64,000 nucleotides of DNA. Source: an uncultured Victivallales bacterium. GTDB taxonomy: Bacteria; Verrucomicrobiota; Lentisphaeria; Victivallales; UBA1829. A program made the position numbers and the translations under genes. A model generated the notes under the pieces. The model worked only from the letters and a program-made list of their open reading frames with translations, did not search any database and had not been told where the DNA came from. Location: positions 62,001 through 126,000 of the forward strand of contig CAKUDG010000001.1 of assembly GCA_934644965.1 (NCBI GenBank), read 5' to 3'. Positions 26,501-34,009 of the stretch are shown in pieces. How positions within the stretch are numbered: the first letter of the stretch is position 1; each line of letters opens with the position of its first letter.

Positions 26501-26722
26501 GAGAGAGGAAACCGCGTCTTCGATTCTCTTGGCGATTTCCACTTCAATTTCCATCGGGCTGGCGCCCTGATATTCGCAGCGGACCAGCACCACGGGCACT
26601 TCCATGTTCGGGAGAAGGTCGATGCTGATTTCCGGATAGGAATTCACTCCGATCATGACCAGAATGATAATCAGCGCCGTCATCGCGATCGGACGCTGGA
26701 CAGACCATTTGCTTAAAAACAT
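23567..26722 (-). CDS. RND efflux permease (AcrB/HAE-1-like) with altered relay residues
   Basis: A 1051-residue inner-membrane pump with the RND plan: TM1 (TALIIILVMIGVNSYP), a large periplasmic porter domain, TM2-6, a second periplasmic domain and TM8-12, as in AcrB (1049). It would export drugs, detergents or lipids as a trimer with the adaptor encoded next to it and an outer-membrane protein; a TolC-family gene lies at 49.9 kb. In TM4, where AcrB has the proton-relay Asp407-Asp408, this protein reads LVTNSIVVIEN (Thr401-Asn402). In TM10, the AcrB Lys940 position is Asn929 (VVNNAILIMD). The pump may therefore use a different coupling ion or residue set. Transcribed after the adaptor gene with a 38-base gap. 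Confidence 0.93.
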   Translation of the reverse strand: MFLSKWSVQRPIAMTALIIILVMIGVNSYPEISIDLLPNMEVPVVLVRCEYQGASPMEIEVEIAKRIEDAVSSLDGIKHITSVSIEDEARIQLEFNMGIDVDVAATDIREALNRIRENLPDGADEPTIRKIDTNATTVVQAFLVGDRTQDDLYDYADDVIADRFSSVPGVGEVRVYGANEMQIHVLLDRAKLTAMNLSINDVVNKLRENNIREPLGRIQFDRMEKNVTFDGDFKDFEQIRSLEVGKFKGKRIYLRDVAEVKFMSREVRSKAYVNGEPAARFRIVKKGEANAIEVIRGIRERFDAMVRNGELPTGMKLVWFTDSGAFIQASVDDAWSSIITGIILTAVLLFLFLHEPRSTFIVMISMPISVIVTFAVMEYFQYSFNIMTLLSLGCSVGVLVTNSIVVIENIFKHLDRGESIRNAAEHGTGEVIAAVSASALTNVVVFVPVMMMNSRIGQMMVPFAGVMVGATLVSLFISFTLTPILACVLLKKKSHSGLQEKSFLQRLFLPWDTGYDWLCRKFDRSIEWTSRHPKSLMLAVILLSLGTVLWIVPQVGLSFLPFCDQGEIRIKFEFPTNYNLETTNKLILEAADHLKKFDFIRGMSISVGDSDGGSGQVSSAVYIGQINLRTTDKFEREESIYALQAMLRDELSYLDNCRVTLSIPATFGGSGAEIRCVMNGTDLEVLEQAEMKVMENLPALGITRDLDSSRRERKPNINITPRRTVLQNLDMSANELYEYLLGALDGIEVGDYRSGARTFDIRVKNQKEYGEEQLRQASPAVKDNNPLGAEALAEITEDTRPVVVNRYDKVRTMWLYANTAPGMALGPVSEQIGKMAQEALPPGYGVRMSGNVELMNETATEFLQVILLATVLTYLLIAAIMESWTRPFLIMFTVPLGFLGMYVTLWATGMSMSMMGLLGGVMMIGIVVNNAILIMDECATLVKSGVTTHKAMLMATQSKFRPIVMTSIASVAGMLPMALGTGLGSELRSSCGMGVVGGLTIASFLTLYVIPALYFIFVHDTAKPRRHLLFRTLRKIRELFDSRIRKKTAAL

Positions 26723-26760
26723 GCGGACTTTTCCTCCTTCATCATTACAGTTGATCGGTC

Positions 26761-27945
26761 TCAGTCTTCTTCATTGGCGATGCGGAGAAGCGAACCATTG
26801 TTGACGAAGGTCTGCCCGGTCACGACGAAACGTTCCCCGAGAAGTCCGGAAGCATTGACGACTTCACAGTATTTCCCGTCCACGATCCCGCGCACGACGT
26901 CGAAACTCTTTGCCCGGTTCCCGGAATCGACGGCATAGACGATGTAACGGTCATTGGCGCGCAGAAGCAGCGCATCGACAGGCAGCCCGTAGGCTTCCTT
27001 TTCCTCAAGGATGATGTTCATGTCGCAGAGCGTCCCGCTCACGAGACGCGTCCCCGGGGGAACCAGCGCCTTCATCTTGAATGTGCGGCTTTCCGGATCA
27101 ATGCTGGGAGCCTTGTAGGTGATGACGCCCTTCCCCTTGATCTGACCGTCAAGGGAAAATTCCACCGGGGTTTTCCCCGCCTGAATCAGATCGTAGTAGA
27201 CCGAACTGATGTAACAGATCACTTCCAGATTCTTCTGATTTTCCAGTTTCAGAATGTTCTGTCCTGCGGAGACATATTCATTTTCCTCCACATATTTATC
27301 CACCACGATGCAGTCGAACGGAGCCACGAGAACGGAATCCGCCAGATTCTTCTGCGCAATCACCAGATTCCCCTGGGCCTGCTTCAGCTGAGCCTCGGCA
27401 TTGGTGATCGCGGCCTGCGCTGCTTTGACTTCGGTCTGCGCCTTCTTATAGGCGGTCTCATAGGATTCAAAATCCGCCTGGCTGGTCACCTTGGAACGCC
27501 AGAGGCTCAGATAACGTTCATAGTCCACTCTTGCTTTCCGACCTGAGATCTCCGCATTTTCCAGAGCGATTTTTGAACTTTCCAGTTCCGCCTGCTTGAC
27601 TTTGATTTCATCTTCGCAGACCGTCACCTGATTTTTGAGGATCTGGCGGTCAATTCCGAAGAGGGTGTCCCCCTTCTTCCTCCGATCTCCCTCATCGACT
27701 TTGAGCAGTTCCAGCGTCCCGCTGATCTTGGCGGAAATGGTGGCGTACTCCACCGGATAGACCGTCCCCTGAACGGGAATCTGTCTGCGGAAAACCCGCT
27801 TTTTAAGCGGTTCCAGCGTGACGCGGGTTTCCCGTTCCCCGACTTTCTTCGAGTCATCCTTTGAACATCCGCTCCCAGTCGTCAGCGTAAAGATCAGAAT
27901 CCCAGCCAGGACAAATGAAACATACACTCCATGGTACTTCTTCAT
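26761..27945 (-). CDS. RND efflux periplasmic adaptor (membrane fusion lipoprotein)
   Basis: A 394-residue membrane-fusion protein. The N-terminal hydrophobic segment VSFVLAGILIFTLTTGSGC has a lipobox-like end, so lipid anchoring at the cysteine is likely, though the -3 residue (Gly) is unusual. Then come the beta-barrel/lipoyl first half (FRRQIPVQGTVYPVEYATIS), a long coiled-coil hairpin at about residues 100-195 (heptads around ESSKIALENAEISGRK and KAQTEVKAAQAAITNAEAQL), the second lipoyl half (DSVLVAPFDCIVVDKYVEENEYV) and a beta-barrel end. ATG at 27945 (AAGGAAGA eight bases upstream) is preferred over 28011. It is the first gene of the pump operon. The promoter and phased direct repeats for a response regulator lie just upstream. 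Confidence 0.93.
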   Translation of the reverse strand: MKKYHGVYVSFVLAGILIFTLTTGSGCSKDDSKKVGERETRVTLEPLKKRVFRRQIPVQGTVYPVEYATISAKISGTLELLKVDEGDRRKKGDTLFGIDRQILKNQVTVCEDEIKVKQAELESSKIALENAEISGRKARVDYERYLSLWRSKVTSQADFESYETAYKKAQTEVKAAQAAITNAEAQLKQAQGNLVIAQKNLADSVLVAPFDCIVVDKYVEENEYVSAGQNILKLENQKNLEVICYISSVYYDLIQAGKTPVEFSLDGQIKGKGVITYKAPSIDPESRTFKMKALVPPGTRLVSGTLCDMNIILEEKEAYGLPVDALLLRANDRYIVYAVDSGNRAKSFDVVRGIVDGKYCEVVNASGLLGERFVVTGQTFVNNGSLLRIANEED

Positions 27946-28041
27946 GCGCTTGTCTTCCTTCTCTCTCCGGAAAAAATTCCGGAACAGTCTCTCGTATTTC
28001 CTGTATTCCATACTTTCATTGTATGGCTTGTTGGACAGCGC

Positions 28042-28069
28042 AAGATACCGCCGGGCCGCTCAAGTGCAA
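28042..28069 (-). promoter_or_regulatory. Putative promoter of the RND operon
   Basis: Minus strand: TTGCAC (28064-28069), 16 bases, TATCTT (28042-28047), about 97 bases upstream of the adaptor start. Both boxes are imperfect, as expected for an activator-dependent promoter; direct repeats begin six bases upstream of the -35. Confidence 0.5.
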
Positions 28070-28075
28070 CAGTCC

Positions 28076-28117
28076 TGACAAAATTTTGACAAAATACTGA
28101 TTTCAGTTCGACAAAGT
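28076..28117 (-). promoter_or_regulatory. Phased 11-bp direct repeats, PhoB/OmpR-type binding site
   Basis: Plus-strand reading: TGACAAAAT at 28076 and again at 28087 (identical), TGATTTCAG at 28098 and CGACAAAGT at 28109, every copy starting exactly 11 bases apart. Tandem half-sites at 11-bp period are the classic binding pattern of PhoB/OmpR winged-helix response regulators, and such a regulator is encoded 1.8 kb away. The array abuts the -35 box of the pump promoter. Confidence 0.65.
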
Positions 28118-29947
28118 CTACTGAGAGAGGGGCAGGACAAGATGAAATCCGCTTCCCCCTCCAGGTTCCGAATGCAGCGACACCGTCCCGCGGTGATAGA
28201 TCGCGATCTGTCTGACAATGGCCAGACCAATGCCGCTCCCGCTCCCTTTCCGTTTCCCGGAGGGAACTCGGTAGAAGCGATTGAAAATCCGGGCCTGGTG
28301 CTCGGGAGCGATTCCGCAGCCGTCGTCTTCGACGCAGAAATCAATTTTCTCCCCGTCACGGACGGCGGAAACCGTGATATTCTTCGCTCCGCTGTGAAGA
28401 ATCGCGTTGGAAATCAGGTTGTTCAGAGCCTGCTGAAGCAGAAGGGCGTCTCCTGAGAACTCGACGGAATCGCAGCGCCCGATCCGGAGTTCCATCTTGG
28501 CATTCTGCGCGGCATGGCGGGAAACTTCCACGGTACTGCGCAGAACTGCGGAACTCTGCAGAGGGAGGAAACTGTCTTCGGAACTCATCCGGCTCATGGT
28601 TTCGAGGGAAGTCAGGGTCAGGAAGTTCTGCAGAAGAGTATGGAGCCGTTCGGACTGGAGGGTCAGAGTTTCGATGCAGCGCGCCCGGTAATCGGAGTTG
28701 TCCAGCGCGCCGTTATGAATGGCGTCGACGGCTCCGATGATGCCGGTGAGCGGAGTTTTCATTTCGTGGGAAATGGCGGCGATGAAATCGCTCCGGTAGG
28801 ATTCCAGTTTCCGGATGTCCGAAAGATCGGTTGCGGAGATCAGGTAATAGCGGCCGTTTTCCCGGGTGAAGGAAACGGTGTGGACCAGAAGCTGAAATGT
28901 CTGTTCCCCCCGCCGGAAGGTGATTTCGCCGGAGCCGGAGGCGTGTTCCTCCGCCTGCCGGATGAAATCGCGCAGTTCCTCCGGACAGACGGGAAATGAA
29001 GAATCTGAAGAATCTGAAGAATCCGGAGAATCCGGAGAATCCGCGTTCTCCGGAAAAGAAGCGCTGTGTTTCTTCCCTGAACAGACGCCGAAAAAGAGAA
29101 GTTCCGCAGTGCGGTTCCACTGGCGTACACGGTAAGTTGCGTCCACAAGAAGAACGGCTTCGGTCAGGGCGTTGAGGATGGCTTCGCGCTCATGGGCTCC
29201 GTCGCGAAGGGAAAGGATCTGTTTTTTCAGCTGTTCGGTCAGGGACTGAAGACAAAGCGCCGTTTCACGGATCAGCCCTTTTTTCGGCACGTAGACCGGA
29301 TATTCCAGCTCCCCCGACGCAATCTTGGACATGCTTGCAAAAAGACTGTTCAACGGCGCATAAATCCGGCAGGTGAAATACATGACCAGAACCAGCGCCG
29401 CAAGGATTCCCAGAAAACTCAGTCCGAGAATGCCCAGACGGGTCTGACGCATCAGCATCGTCATGCCGGAGCATCTGGAGGCCATCACCAGAACATAGTC
29501 CTGCCCCCTCGCCTGGAAACGGACCGAATGATACACCATGAACGCCCCCAGACTCCGATCGAATTTGATCAGCACGTTTTCCTCATGATTCGCCTTGAAC
29601 ATATCCCTGATCTCCGGTTCGCTGATATGTTCGGCGAGATAAGCGGGGACTCCCTGTGTCTGAAGAACCACGCCTCTGCCGGGAGCGATGATTTTGACAA
29701 TCATCGGATTGGGCCCGTGACTGCCGCTGGAAAGCATTTTCTGCATCTTGTCGAGCTGATCCGATTCCAGAAGATCCCGGAACAGACGCACCAGGTAAAA
29801 ATTATTCCGTTTCGTCTCCTCTTCGAGTTCACGCGAATAGGCCTTCTGAAAGTTCGTGAACTGTATCACCAGCAGCAGAATCGAAAGAAAAAGTATGCCG
29901 CCGATGACGGACAGGACAAAAAGAAGAACCGTGTCCTGACGCTTCAT
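28118..29947 (-). CDS. Membrane sensor histidine kinase
   Basis: A 609-residue two-component sensor. TM1 at about 8-30, a periplasmic sensor of about 140 residues, TM2 at about 172-193, HAMP linker (about 195-245), a PAS-like domain (about 255-380), HisKA with the phosphorylated His394 (AAISHEMKTPLTG) and HATPase with N box (NLISNAILHS), G1 (DDGCGIAP), F (IFNRFYR) and G2 (GSGIGLAIV). Within the PAS region a Ser-Pro-Asp repeat (residues 302-317; 9-bp DNA units) forms a flexible insert. It follows the response-regulator gene by four bases. The phased repeats in front of the RND operon lie immediately after its stop codon, so the pair probably senses envelope stress and activates the pump. Confidence 0.93.
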   Translation of the reverse strand: MKRQDTVLLFVLSVIGGILFLSILLLVIQFTNFQKAYSRELEEETKRNNFYLVRLFRDLLESDQLDKMQKMLSSGSHGPNPMIVKIIAPGRGVVLQTQGVPAYLAEHISEPEIRDMFKANHEENVLIKFDRSLGAFMVYHSVRFQARGQDYVLVMASRCSGMTMLMRQTRLGILGLSFLGILAALVLVMYFTCRIYAPLNSLFASMSKIASGELEYPVYVPKKGLIRETALCLQSLTEQLKKQILSLRDGAHEREAILNALTEAVLLVDATYRVRQWNRTAELLFFGVCSGKKHSASFPENADSPDSPDSSDSSDSSFPVCPEELRDFIRQAEEHASGSGEITFRRGEQTFQLLVHTVSFTRENGRYYLISATDLSDIRKLESYRSDFIAAISHEMKTPLTGIIGAVDAIHNGALDNSDYRARCIETLTLQSERLHTLLQNFLTLTSLETMSRMSSEDSFLPLQSSAVLRSTVEVSRHAAQNAKMELRIGRCDSVEFSGDALLLQQALNNLISNAILHSGAKNITVSAVRDGEKIDFCVEDDGCGIAPEHQARIFNRFYRVPSGKRKGSGSGIGLAIVRQIAIYHRGTVSLHSEPGGGSGFHLVLPLSQ

Positions 29948-29951
29948 GGAT

Positions 29952-30650
29952 TCATTCCCCGGAAATCCGATAGCCTACGCCACGGATGGTTTCAATGTGA
30001 TCGGACCAGTCGCCGAGTTTCTTGCGGAGATTGACCATGTGCATGTCGATGGCACGGGCGGTCACGGAATAATTGTCGCCCTTCACTTCGCGGATGATCT
30101 GGTTCCGGGTGAAGACACGCCCGGGATTCGCGGCAAGAAGGGCGAGTGTTTTGAATTCGTCGGCGGTCAGCATGAGATTTTGTCCGCCCAGAGTCGCATG
30201 ATAGGTCAGGAGATCCATGGACAGGGCGCCGAGAAGAATGATGCCCGGAGAATCCTCAGAACTTTTCATCCGGGAATCCTTCTTCCGGAGCTGAACAGCG
30301 ATCCGGGCGGCAAGAACTTTGCTGCTGTAGGGTTTGACTATGTAATCGTCCGCACCCATTTCCAGTCCGAGGACAACGTCGTTTTCCTCGCCTTTGGCCG
30401 TCAGCATGATGATCGGGATCCCGGAGAGTGCGGGGGTGTTCTTCAGATTCCGGCAGACCGTCAGACCATCGATATCGGGAAGCATGATGTCGAGGAGGAT
30501 CAGGTCCGGAATCAGGCGGGCGGCCATGGCCAGGCCCTCCTTCCCGTCAGACGCGCAGTAGACTTGCTGGAATCCGTTCATATTCAGATTCATTTTCGTC
30601 ATGTCGCAAATGGAGGCGTCGTCTTCGATCATCAGAATTTTCGGGTTCAT
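29952..30650 (-). CDS. OmpR/PhoB-family response regulator
   Basis: A 232-residue regulator. Receiver domain: acidic pocket MIEDDASI, phospho-acceptor in LILLDIMLPDIDG (Asp53 region), MLTAKGE (Thr) and DDYIVKPYSS (Lys). C-terminal winged helix of the OmpR type: LTADEFKTLALLAANPGRVFTR, then VTARAIDMHMVNLRKKLGD (recognition helix) and IETIRGVGYRIS (wing). Such regulators bind tandem 11-bp half-sites, which are present before the RND adaptor gene. It is the first gene of a two-gene unit with the kinase (four-base spacing). Target assignment is inference from site type and position. Confidence 0.95.
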   Translation of the reverse strand: MNPKILMIEDDASICDMTKMNLNMNGFQQVYCASDGKEGLAMAARLIPDLILLDIMLPDIDGLTVCRNLKNTPALSGIPIIMLTAKGEENDVVLGLEMGADDYIVKPYSSKVLAARIAVQLRKKDSRMKSSEDSPGIILLGALSMDLLTYHATLGGQNLMLTADEFKTLALLAANPGRVFTRNQIIREVKGDNYSVTARAIDMHMVNLRKKLGDWSDHIETIRGVGYRISGE

Positions 30651-30785
30651 GGCACGGCCTTTTTCCTGTCTGTCTTTCTTTCCCCCTTCTTCCTCATCTT
30701 TCTATTCTCCTCATTTCATTTTCTCCGCCTCCCGTTTTCTCCCGGTGTGCTTCGCGGAAGCGACGAAGGAGAGGGAGAAAAAGAA

Positions 30786-31652
30786 TCACGGATTCATATA
30801 CGGAGTATACACATATCCATCTGTCCGGGAACGCGTAATCTTCCCGACTCCCGGAAACGGCAGATGCATTCCCGCAACGGGCTTGGCAGAACGCTCGCTC
30901 AGGTCATAGAAACGCCGACGGGCGGAAACGGCCTTTTCCGGATCCATGTCATACGTCGCGGAGATTTCCGGGCGGGCAAACTGTACGGCGGCGGCGTGAA
31001 GAAGATCTCCCAGGATCAGAAACGAATCGCTTTCATAGACGGTATGTCCGGGCGTATGCCCGGAAGCGTCCAGCGCCCTGATGCCGGGAAGGGGCTCCTC
31101 TCCGAAACGGAATGTTATCACGCGGCCGTCATAGGCCTTGAGGACAGTTCTTGCGCGGTCTCCGCCCGCGGAAGCGGGCGCGTTGTTCTGCCAGTATTCC
31201 TGCTCCGGAGCGGACACGTACAGTTTCGCCGCGGGGAAGAAGGCTTTCCCTTCCGAGTCGATCAATCCGCCGATATGGTCTCCATGCATGTGAGTCAGGA
31301 GAACTGCACTGATCTTTTCCGGAGCTATTCCCGCACGTTTCAATTCCTTCTCCATGGATCCGCGTCCGCTTCCGTAACCCGCATCCACCAGGACAGTCTG
31401 CCCGTCCCCACGCTTCAGAAGAAACACATTCACCGAGGCAGGCGCCTGGCGGCCTCCGGCAAGACGGACAAATTCTTTTTCCGGAAGAGCGGGAAACAGT
31501 TCTCTGCGCATCGTGGAAGACGCATCCTGCAACGCTGTCAGAGTCCATTCCCCGAAACGGAATTCCCGCATTTTCTTTTCATCCTTTTCCGTTCCCATGC
31601 CGGAATGAACGATCGACAGCATGGCAAGACCTGTCAACAGCCATTTCTTCAT
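30786..31652 (-). CDS. Secreted MBL-fold metallo-hydrolase (lactonase-like)
   Basis: A 288-residue protein with a signal-peptide-like N terminus (KKWLLTGLAMLSIVHSGMG), so probably periplasmic. The metallo-beta-lactamase fold is shown by the zinc motif THMHGDHIGG (H-x-H-x-D-H), DASGHTPGHTVYE (third His region), FLILGDLLHAA (bridging Asp) and a late AGMHLPFPGVG (last His). FLLKRGDGQTVLVDAGYG is the usual strand before the site. The layout resembles AHL-lactonase/methyl-parathion-hydrolase relatives; the substrate is unknown. ATG at 31652 has AAGGAG seven bases upstream; the frame upstream is open but unlikely to be translated. A good promoter lies at 31785-31813. Confidence 0.88.
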   Translation of the reverse strand: MKKWLLTGLAMLSIVHSGMGTEKDEKKMREFRFGEWTLTALQDASSTMRRELFPALPEKEFVRLAGGRQAPASVNVFLLKRGDGQTVLVDAGYGSGRGSMEKELKRAGIAPEKISAVLLTHMHGDHIGGLIDSEGKAFFPAAKLYVSAPEQEYWQNNAPASAGGDRARTVLKAYDGRVITFRFGEEPLPGIRALDASGHTPGHTVYESDSFLILGDLLHAAAVQFARPEISATYDMDPEKAVSARRRFYDLSERSAKPVAGMHLPFPGVGKITRSRTDGYVYTPYMNP

Positions 31653-32065
31653 AAGGCAGCTCCTTCTTCTTCGTCGTCTGATGTTGAACCGTTCCCCGGG
31701 AAAAGGTGTCCGCGGCATAGGGCTGTTCCTGCGCGGCGGAGGTCTTTTCCCGGACATCCGGAGAAATCCGGCTTCCGCGTGCGGAATATAACATGAGTGG
31801 AAAAAGAATTCAAATCCCTGTTTTCTCAATACATTTCCTCTGCCGGACACACGGGGAAGGAGCCGGAAGCGGCATCATCACCCGCCGCTCCGGCGCAAAA
31901 CGACGCGGGAAGGAAGGGAAAGGCTCCGGCGCAGGGGAAGATTTCCCGGATTCAGATCTCGCCATGAAATTGTTTTCTTCCGCCGTTTTCGGGATCCACA
32001 GTTATCCCTCATTTCCGTTGTCCGCGCGGACTGCGGCAGCGAATCCGGCTTCAGGCCCAGACGGA
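31653..32065. other. Intergenic region between MBL-fold and GPH-symporter genes
   Basis: No gene seen. Holds the promoter of the MBL-fold gene; the part next to 32065 is downstream of the symporter stop and shows no convincing terminator. Confidence 0.5.
31785..31813 (-). promoter_or_regulatory. Sigma70-type promoter for the MBL-fold gene
   Basis: Minus strand: TTGAAT (31808-31813), exactly 17 bases, TATATT (31785-31790), about 130 bases upstream of the start at 31652. Confidence 0.6.
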
Positions 32066-33403
32066 TCATGGGGTCATCACGGAAGTCAAGTCCTGCCGTT
32101 CTTCGTAAGACTTGTAGAAAAGGAAGTAGACCGCAAGATAGCCGAGCAGCATCAGCAGCGGGAGGCCTGCCATCGTCAGGCGGATCACCCATTTGCCCTG
32201 ATCGGTCAACGGGACGTCCGGAGTATACTTTGCAAGCGAGAGCCCGACTCCGATCAGGAATCCGCTCAGCGCCCCAGCAAGCTTTACCACGAAAGTCTGT
32301 GTGGAAAAGATAATGCTTTCATTGCGTGTTCCGAATTTTTTCTCACCATAGTCCACGCCGTTTGCGAGCAGGACGGTCAGGATCGGCAGCAGCAGCCCCG
32401 TGGAAATGCCGAAAAAGATGCTGGCCAGAGATGTCGTGAGGAAATTGAAATCGGGCAGCAGGAAGATCATCAGGCAGGTCAGCACAGCACACAGGGACGA
32501 GATGCCGATAATCCAGTCCCTCCGGATGAAACGGGCCAGGATCGGATAACAGAAGATCCCGACAATCTGGGAAAAGCTGTAGGCGGAAAGAAACGGCGCC
32601 ACCAGTTTTTCATTCCCGATGACATTCTTGAAGAAATACACCCCGACTCCGCCATTGAACTGCAGCATCAGATTGAACAATATGGAAATAAACAGAATGC
32701 TCATCACCTGCTCATTCATGAACAGGACTCTGAGCATCTGTCCGGGGGAAGTCTTTTCCATTTTTTTCCCGGATTCCGCCGCATGTGCCGCCGGCAGCGC
32801 GCAAACCGTGATGCCTGTACAGACGACAAAAAGCACAGCGACAATCAAGGCCACCAGCGCATACCCTTTCGCCGGAGACCCTCCTCCCAGGAATTGGACT
32901 GCGCCGAGCACAGTTGCCCCGATCACCATCCACGCCGCACTGGCAAAGAGTCTGGGGATGGCCGAGACCTGATCGCGTTCCTCCGGGGTGTTCCCGAGGT
33001 CCGGGATCATGGACCAGTATGGGATGTCCATGATGGTGTAGGTCAGTCCCCAGAGGATGTACGTAATTGTCGCATAAATGACCATGCCCCGCGGGGAAAG
33101 ATCAAATTTCAGAAAAAGCGCAATCAGGACAATGGCGTTGAGCACTGTCCCGATCACGAGCCAGGGTTTGAACTTCCCGTATTTTGATCGGGTGTTGTCC
33201 ACTACAAGTCCCATGACGGGATCGTTGACGGCGTCAAAAATTCGCGCCGCAAGAAAAATGATCCCGACATGAACCGGATCAATCCTGCAGACATCGGTAA
33301 AGTACACCATGCAGAAAGTTGCCACCAGTCCGTAGACAAGATCCTTCCCGAACGCCCCCATTCCGAACGAAAGTTTCTGCGGCCAGGAAAGTTTCTGATC
33401 CAT
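32066..33403 (-). CDS. GPH-family sugar:cation symporter (MelB-like)
   Basis: A 445-residue inner-membrane transporter with about twelve helices. The GPH family signature near the N terminus is present (LAARIFDAVNDPVMGLVVD, then the basic cytoplasmic loop TRSKYGKFKPWL), as in melibiose and glucuronide carriers that co-import sugar with Na+ or H+. The second half repeats the pattern (LANGVDYGEKKFGTRNES). ATG at 33403 is preferred over the in-frame GTG at 33415 because AAGGGTGG lies nine to ten bases before it. No adjacent glycosidase shares its direction, so the sugar cannot be inferred; the GH2 and SGNH genes are almost 30 kb away. Confidence 0.92.
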   Translation of the reverse strand: MDQKLSWPQKLSFGMGAFGKDLVYGLVATFCMVYFTDVCRIDPVHVGIIFLAARIFDAVNDPVMGLVVDNTRSKYGKFKPWLVIGTVLNAIVLIALFLKFDLSPRGMVIYATITYILWGLTYTIMDIPYWSMIPDLGNTPEERDQVSAIPRLFASAAWMVIGATVLGAVQFLGGGSPAKGYALVALIVAVLFVVCTGITVCALPAAHAAESGKKMEKTSPGQMLRVLFMNEQVMSILFISILFNLMLQFNGGVGVYFFKNVIGNEKLVAPFLSAYSFSQIVGIFCYPILARFIRRDWIIGISSLCAVLTCLMIFLLPDFNFLTTSLASIFFGISTGLLLPILTVLLANGVDYGEKKFGTRNESIIFSTQTFVVKLAGALSGFLIGVGLSLAKYTPDVPLTDQGKWVIRLTMAGLPLLMLLGYLAVYFLFYKSYEERQDLTSVMTP

Positions 33404-34009
33404 ACTGTCATCCACCCTTCAATTTTTATGTGTCATTTTGCTTTCCCGGCGTTTTCCCATGAAACTTTAAACTTCATCCCCTTTCCCGTGATTTGCAAGA
33501 CGGAAGAAAAAACCGATGAAACAATATCGGAGGAAAGAAGGGATCCGTTCTTCCCCGCTCCCGCGGACAGAAAGCCATGGGAATCCTTTTCCTCCGCCAT
33601 GCTCCGATCTCTCATCCGCCCCTCCCCTCTTCTTTCCTTCTTTTCCGGAGAAGCCGCCTCCCTATTCCTTTTCTTTCCCATTCCTCTTTTCCTGACCCTT
33701 CCCGATTTGCCACGGGATTCATATCCGGGGCGGCGTTTGTTTCTTTTGTTTCTCCCATTTCTCCCGAAGAACCGTCGTCTTCCCGGTACTGCGGGAACTC
33801 TGCGAAGGAGGCTGTAGCCCGGGTAAAAGATATTCTCCTCCGAGGCATGCTCACCCCGCAAGACCGCAGGACAGTCCATTCCTCTATTGCATTGGATTGA
33901 AAAGAGTTGATCCCAGAAATGAGATCCTTCACCTTCCATTCACGATGGCAACGCATTCAGCACGGGATCGGAGAAACAGAGGGGACTGCGACAAGAGAGA
34001 ATCCCGCTT
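33404..34009. other. 606-base intergenic region upstream of the GPH symporter
   Basis: No credible gene; open frames on both strands (for example 33433-33939 minus) are basic or low-complexity and lack start signals. An imperfect inverted repeat with arms ATGAA and TTCAT (33459-33477) lies about 60 bases upstream of the symporter and could be a regulator site. Confidence 0.45.

Noticed and set aside
22976..26716. Large plus-strand open frames over the epimerase and RND permease
   Set aside because: His- and Gln-rich products typical of antisense reading through membrane-protein genes; no RBS and no family pattern.
29946..31796. 616-residue plus-strand frame
   Set aside because: Runs antisense across the response regulator, an intergenic region and the MBL gene, which real genes do not do.
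33433..33939. 168-residue minus-strand ORF upstream of the GPH symporter
   Set aside because: Arg/Lys/Gly low complexity, no RBS and no protein-like hydrophobic pattern.
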